Shown: one piece after another, positions 60,489 through 64,000 of the stretch
How the letters are laid out: each line of letters begins with the position of its first letter
Position numbering within the stretch: position 1 is the stretch's first letter
NCBI RefSeq assembly: GCF_024171735.1
Contig: NZ_JAMTCH010000006.1
Span: 186,001-250,000, forward strand
DNA length: 64,000 nucleotides
Direction of reading: 5' to 3'
Source: Prauserella alba
GTDB lineage: Bacteria > Actinomycetota > Actinomycetes > Mycobacteriales > Pseudonocardiaceae
Program-made: the position numbers and the translations under genes
Notes under the pieces: model-generated
What the model was told of the DNA's origin: nothing
What the model saw: the letters and a program-made list of their open reading frames with translations, nothing else
Database searches by the model: none

Positions 60489-60508
60489 AGTGGAAAGCTA
60501 TTTCCACT
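60489..60508. promoter_or_regulatory. Probable IclR operator in the OCD/IclR divergent gap
   Basis: AGTGGAAA-GCTA-TTTCCACT: eight-base perfect arms, 4-base spacer, 48 bp upstream of the OCD start and 150 bp upstream of the IclR start. A one-mismatch copy precedes the pyrD-like gene. Confidence 0.78.
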
Positions 60509-60657
60509 TCGGGTAGGCTGAGATTGGACGATCGTTCACGGCGTTGTCAACCCTTGTCCGGAAGGTCACCTAGGATCACCTCAGGCGCCGACGACCGGCG
60601 GCGACAGCGGAAAGACCGCGCACCGACAACGATCACCACGGGAGGAGAGCCAGCCGA

Positions 60658-61437
60658 ATGAGCGCCGCACGACCCCTCGAGGTCATCGTTCGCAGCGTGG
60701 AAGTGCTCAATGCGGTCGGCGCCGCACGATCCGGCCTGACCCTGCAGGAACTCCACGACGATCTCGACATTCCACTCGGAAGCCTGCACCGCATCCTCAC
60801 CACGCTCAGCCAGGCCGACTACCTGCGCCGTTCCCCTGTCACCAAGCGCTACTTCATCGGCCGGGCCGCCAGAGCACTGTCCGGCGACTCCGGTTCGCAC
60901 AGCGCTCGCCTCGTGAAACCGCCGGCAGCGCTCCTCGACGCCGCGAGCGAAACCGGCGAGACGGTCTTCCTGACCGAGTTCATCGGCGATGCTCCGGTAT
61001 GCGTGTCCATCGTGGAGGCGGACCACGCACTGCGCCTTTTCGTCCGAATAGGACAACAGATGCCGCTGCACGCGGCCGCTTCGAGCCGCGCCATCCTGGC
61101 CTACCAGGACGAGGACGTCGTGCGGACTCTGCTCGAAGGAACACCGCTGACCGAGTACACGTCCGGTACGCCGCACAGCGTCGACGACGTCATGCACGTT
61201 CTCAAAGAGGTTCGCGACAACGGGTACGCCGTCTGCCACAACGAACTCGACCCGGACGCCTGGGCCGTGTCGGTTCCGATCCGCGACGGTGACGACCGGG
61301 TACTCTCCAGCGTCACCATCACCGCGCCGGGATCGCGTGTGGCCGACACCGCCACGCGTGCTCGACTGACCGGCGCCGCTCAACGCGCGGCCGAGCGACT
61401 GTCTGCCGAACTCGGAAACCCGGGGCCGGAGGCCTGA
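60658..61437 (+). CDS. IclR-family regulator of the pyrimidine/aspartate locus
   Basis: 259 residues from an ATG at 60658 with GGGAGGAG upstream. HTH (VIVRSVEVLNAVGAARSGLTLQELHDDLDIPLGSLHRILTTLSQ) and IclR effector domain (ETVFLTEFIGDAPVCVSIVEADHALRLFVRIGQQMPLHAAASSRAILAY, then VRDNGYAVCHNELDPDAWAVSVPI). It is divergent from the OCD operon and cotranscribed with the asparaginase gene (TGATG junction). It is the likely binder of the two AGTGGAAA-N4-TTTYCACT repeats. Confidence 0.9.
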   Translation: MSAARPLEVIVRSVEVLNAVGAARSGLTLQELHDDLDIPLGSLHRILTTLSQADYLRRSPVTKRYFIGRAARALSGDSGSHSARLVKPPAALLDAASETGETVFLTEFIGDAPVCVSIVEADHALRLFVRIGQQMPLHAAASSRAILAYQDEDVVRTLLEGTPLTEYTSGTPHSVDDVMHVLKEVRDNGYAVCHNELDPDAWAVSVPIRDGDDRVLSSVTITAPGSRVADTATRARLTGAAQRAAERLSAELGNPGPEA

Positions 61438-62429
61438 TGGCAGCAGGACGTTCCGTCGCCCTGATCGCCGCGGGCGGCACGATCGCTGTCACCCCGCCGT
61501 CGGGCGATGTCCAGGAGCATCGCGGCGTCGCCGACCTCACACCGCCGCCCGGTGATCGACCCGCCGGTGTGGAGGTCGTGCCGCGGGACGCCCTGGGGCT
61601 GTCCTCCCGGCGTATGACGGCAGACGACCTGTGGACCCTCGCGAGCGCAGTCGACGACGAGATCGCCGCAGGTCGTGACGGGGTCGTGGTCACCCACGGC
61701 ACCGACACGCTCGAGGAAACGGCCTACACGCTCAGTCTGCTCGTCGACACGACGGTTCCGGTGGCGATCACCGGAGCCATGCGGTCTCCCCATCATTCCG
61801 GCCCCGACGGGCCGGCGAACATCCGGGCAGCCCTCGCCGCGGCGGCCGACCCGGCACTTGCGCCGTACGGCCCGGTGGTCGTATTCCAGGACGAGGTCCA
61901 CGTGGCCGGACTCGTGACCAAGACGCACAGCGCAAGAGTCGCGGCATTCGGCTCCCCCGCCGCGGGACCTGTCGGGTTCGTCGCCGAGGACCGGCTCGAG
62001 TTGCTTCTCGGTCCGCCTCCCGTGACCGCTCTCCTTCCCCGCCGCGCTGCGCCGTCGGTGCAGGTCGGCCTCGTGTACGCCGCCACGGGAATCGACGGCT
62101 CGGCCGTGGAAACACTCTCCTCCGATTCGGACGCCGTGGTCGTCGGGGCCCTCGGCGCGGGTCACGTGTCGCCGTCGCTAGGTGCGGCACTCGTCGAATG
62201 TGCCGAGGCGGGCAAACCCGTCGTGATCACCAGTCGATGCCCGGACGGGGCACTGCTCACGAACACCTACGGCGGCGCCGGTTCCGAACAGGAGCTGCGC
62301 CGGGCGGGCTTGCACTTCGCCGGCACGCTCTCGGCTCCTAAGGCACGGCTACGACTGCTGTTCGGATTGTCGGCAGGTGTTCCCGTCGGCGAACTGTTCC
62401 CCACCCGGCGCCCGGCACCGGCGCACTGA
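61437..62429 (+). CDS. L-asparaginase-family amidohydrolase
   Basis: 330 residues. Both catalytic threonine motifs are visible: ALIAAGGTIAV at the N-terminus and VVVTHGTDTLEETAYTL near residue 80, with the catalytic Lys in LVTKTHSARV and GAMRSPHHSGPDGPANIRAA. No signal peptide, so cytosolic. It hydrolyses asparagine or a related beta-amide to aspartate and ammonia. Its coupling to the IclR gene places it in the aspartate-producing locus. The exact amide is not certain. Confidence 0.88.
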   Translation: MAAGRSVALIAAGGTIAVTPPSGDVQEHRGVADLTPPPGDRPAGVEVVPRDALGLSSRRMTADDLWTLASAVDDEIAAGRDGVVVTHGTDTLEETAYTLSLLVDTTVPVAITGAMRSPHHSGPDGPANIRAALAAAADPALAPYGPVVVFQDEVHVAGLVTKTHSARVAAFGSPAAGPVGFVAEDRLELLLGPPPVTALLPRRAAPSVQVGLVYAATGIDGSAVETLSSDSDAVVVGALGAGHVSPSLGAALVECAEAGKPVVITSRCPDGALLTNTYGGAGSEQELRRAGLHFAGTLSAPKARLRLLFGLSAGVPVGELFPTRRPAPAH

Positions 62430-62433
62430 CACG

Positions 62434-62448
62434 CGGGGAGAGTCCCCG
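62434..62448. terminator. Short hairpin after the asparaginase gene
   Basis: CGGGGA-GAG-TCCCCG, six-base perfect arms 5 bp after the stop. Small but well placed between convergent genes. Nothing else was recognised in 62430-62555. Confidence 0.45.
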
Positions 62449-62555
62449 AGCGAAGGAGAGCACCACGTCCGCTGCCCGCACCGAGGCCATCGCCGCCGGG
62501 GCGGCAACTCCTTCTTCACCGCGTGTGCCACCCGGTACGTCCCAGCAGCAGGCGC

Positions 62556-63485
62556 TCAGCGACGCAATGTCGCCGACGGGCTGACGCCGAACTCCCGGCG
62601 ATAGGCCGCCGCGAACCGGCCCAGATGCATGAATCCCCACCGGGTGGCCCCGTCCGCGACGGTGTCGACCCGGCTGTGCAGCAGGTCGTCGTGCACCCGC
62701 CGAAGCCGGATCCGGCGGAGCGCTTCCGTCGGAGTCTCGCCCCGGTAGCGCTGGAAGCTCTGCTGTACCCGCCGGATGCCGACCCCGGCGCAACGCGCGA
62801 TGTCGGCCGACCCCCAGGCCCGCGCCGGATCCGCCTCCATCGCCTCGACCACCCGCGCGACGACCCGCGGGCAGACGTCACCGGTCTCCGGCTCGTCCGG
62901 GAAGCAGGCGGTGACGAACGCCGCCGTGAGCGTGGCACCCAACCGCTCCCGCACCGCGCGACGCGCCAGCAGCTCCGGCGAGCGCAGACCCTGCGCTCCG
63001 ATCGAGGTGAGCAGCGCCAACCACGCCTGCGCGGCCTCGGTGCGCAGGTTCAGCTGGGCGGGCATCGCCTGGGCGGTGAGCCCGACGAGCGCGGTGACCT
63101 CGTCGGCGAGGTAGTCGGCGTCGATCCGCATGCCGAGGATGGAACAGTCGGCCGACCAGCGGCTCATCACGGTCTGCGTGTCGGGCGGGCACACGGTCGC
63201 CTGCCCCTCGAGCGACAACACGGAACGGCCGCGGACCTGAGCGTCGAGCAGCCCGCTGCGCGGCACGTTCACGGCCCAGCCGCCGGGATGCTCCGAACGC
63301 ACCCGCACCTCGGCGCCCCAGCCGATGCGGGTCAGCCGCACCGGCCCCAGGTCGACCATGCGCAGTTCCGCGGAGCCGACGCCGTCCCGGAGCACGGTGA
63401 GTTCGTGGGGGAAGTAGGCATCGGCCACGGCCGCGGAGAAGTCCGGCAGCTCCTCCACGGACGTCGCGACGCGACCGTTGGGCAT
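62556..63485 (-). CDS. AraC-family transcriptional regulator
   Basis: 309 residues from an ATG at 63485 with GGAGG upstream. N-terminal AraC_binding_2-type sensor (SVLSLEGQATVCPPDTQTVMSRWSADCSILGMRID) and C-terminal double HTH: SADIARCAGVGIRRVQQSFQRYRGETPTEALRRIRLRRVHDDLL and GFMHLGRFAAAYRREFGVSPSATLRR. It is divergent from the flavin reductase gene at the window end and likely activates that operon, typically in response to an aromatic acid. Confidence 0.9.
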   Translation of the reverse strand: MPNGRVATSVEELPDFSAAVADAYFPHELTVLRDGVGSAELRMVDLGPVRLTRIGWGAEVRVRSEHPGGWAVNVPRSGLLDAQVRGRSVLSLEGQATVCPPDTQTVMSRWSADCSILGMRIDADYLADEVTALVGLTAQAMPAQLNLRTEAAQAWLALLTSIGAQGLRSPELLARRAVRERLGATLTAAFVTACFPDEPETGDVCPRVVARVVEAMEADPARAWGSADIARCAGVGIRRVQQSFQRYRGETPTEALRRIRLRRVHDDLLHSRVDTVADGATRWGFMHLGRFAAAYRREFGVSPSATLRR

Positions 63486-63649
63486 GGACACCTCCGAAAT
63501 GCACGTGATCCACGCCACGATACATCGCACTTCGGTAAGCGGACACCGGCTGCGCTGAGCGGATCGCCGCAGCGCACGGGGCCGCCCTACGGTCACCGGC
63601 ATCCGTTCCGCACGGGCGCGACACGTCCGCACTCACCGCTGGAGGCGCC

Positions 63650-64000
63650 ATGGACCCGAAGACGTTGCGCACGGCGTTCGGCCGGTTCACCACCGGCGTC
63701 ACCGTGATCACCTGCCGATCGAGCGACGGCGAGCCACACGGGGCGACGGTGACGGCGTTCATGCCGGTCTCGCTCGACCCGCCGCTCATCACCGTCGCCC
63801 TGACCCGCACCTCCCGTGCCTGCACCTACCTCGACAGAGCCCCGTTCGCCGTCAACGTGCTCGCCGCCGACCAGGTCGACGTGGCGATGAACTTCGCGGG
63901 CAGACCCTCGGCGGACCCGATCCGGTGGGCGCCCGGCCCCACGGCACCGGTGCTGGCCGGCACCGCGGCGACCCTCTCCTGCAGGCCACACCGCACCGAC
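63650..64000 (+). CDS. Flavin reductase domain protein, N-terminal part (cut by window end)
   Basis: An ATG at 63650 with GGAGG four bases upstream opens a frame that runs off the window (117 codons seen). The sequence is a flavin reductase of two-component monooxygenases: LRTAFGRFTTGVTVITC, GATVTAFMPVSLDPPLITVALTR, CTYLDRAPFAVNVLAADQVDVAMNFAGR. A partner oxygenase gene is expected just beyond the window. It is paralogous in family, not closely similar, to iacG. Divergent from the AraC gene. Confidence 0.87.
   Translation, partial: MDPKTLRTAFGRFTTGVTVITCRSSDGEPHGATVTAFMPVSLDPPLITVALTRTSRACTYLDRAPFAVNVLAADQVDVAMNFAGRPSADPIRWAPGPTAPVLAGTAATLSCRPHRTD

Noticed and set aside
1-64000. tRNA, rRNA, riboswitch, insertion sequence or prophage genes
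   Set aside because: None could be recognised by reading; short RNA genes could still be missed without a covariance search.

Overview
The window is G+C-rich DNA with codon third positions mostly G or C, frequent GTG starts, GGAGG-type ribosome sites and many 4-bp ATGA/GTGA gene overlaps. Together with the gene families present (duplicated Lrp/AsnC regulators, IclR/PucR regulators, an SCO6745-like protein), this points to an actinomycete, plausibly of the Pseudonocardiales. I saw no rRNA, tRNA, insertion sequence, phage gene or CRISPR array. The whole window reads as a chromosomal catabolic region: about 60 genes, most for uptake and breakdown of small aromatic or nitrogen-containing acids, in separately regulated blocks.

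Region by region. 1-3.1 kb: a sodium-solute symporter (cut by the window edge) coupled to a prolidase-type amidohydrolase, with a divergent double-domain Lrp regulator. 3.2-15.6 kb: an indole-3-acetate degradation (iac) cluster: iacF-E-D-C-B-A on the minus strand, a PAS histidine kinase, iacG, a 92-residue unknown protein and iacH on the plus strand, then a FixJ-like response regulator, a SnoaL-fold protein and an ActP-like symporter with its DUF485 partner. 16-21 kb: an IclR regulator and the divergent pcaHGBC-pobA operon, which turns 4-hydroxybenzoate into 3-oxoadipate enol-lactone. 21-24 kb: miscellaneous genes (SCO6745-like protein, enoyl-CoA hydratase, alpha/beta hydrolase). 24-27.7 kb: tryptophan-to-anthranilate genes kynB, kynU and kynA with an AsnC regulator. 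27.7-35.3 kb: PucR regulator, CoA ligase and a five-gene Liv-type ABC importer. 35.4-36 kb: yigZ. 36.1-42.4 kb: hyuB-hyuA and an MFS transporter with a divergent LacI regulator and a perfect 18-bp operator. 42.5-50.7 kb: Lrp regulator, polar-amino-acid ABC importer, an old-yellow-enzyme-type demethylase, a sarcosine-oxidase-like flavoenzyme and a HAD hydrolase, probably for an N-methylated amino acid. 50.9-51.6 kb: a TRIC/UPF0126 membrane protein. 51.7-62.4 kb: an IclR-controlled locus encoding a class 1B dihydroorotate dehydrogenase pair (PyrD, PyrK), a dihydroorotase-like amidohydrolase, an N-carbamoyl amino acid hydrolase, a degenerate phosphoribosyltransferase-like protein, an MFS transporter, an OCD-family dehydrogenase, an MmgE/PrpD protein and an asparaginase. 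62.6-64 kb: AraC regulator and a flavin reductase cut by the window end.

How the parts fit. Three blocks (iac, kyn, pca/pob) handle tryptophan- or plant-derived aromatics. The 51.7-62.4 kb locus has the order of enzymes needed to run pyrimidine synthesis backwards (orotate to dihydroorotate to carbamoyl-aspartate to aspartate). It carries two copies of one inverted-repeat operator that tie its two minus-strand operons to the IclR gene. It is the best candidate here for a little-described system. All functions are read from sequence patterns only; no searches were run.
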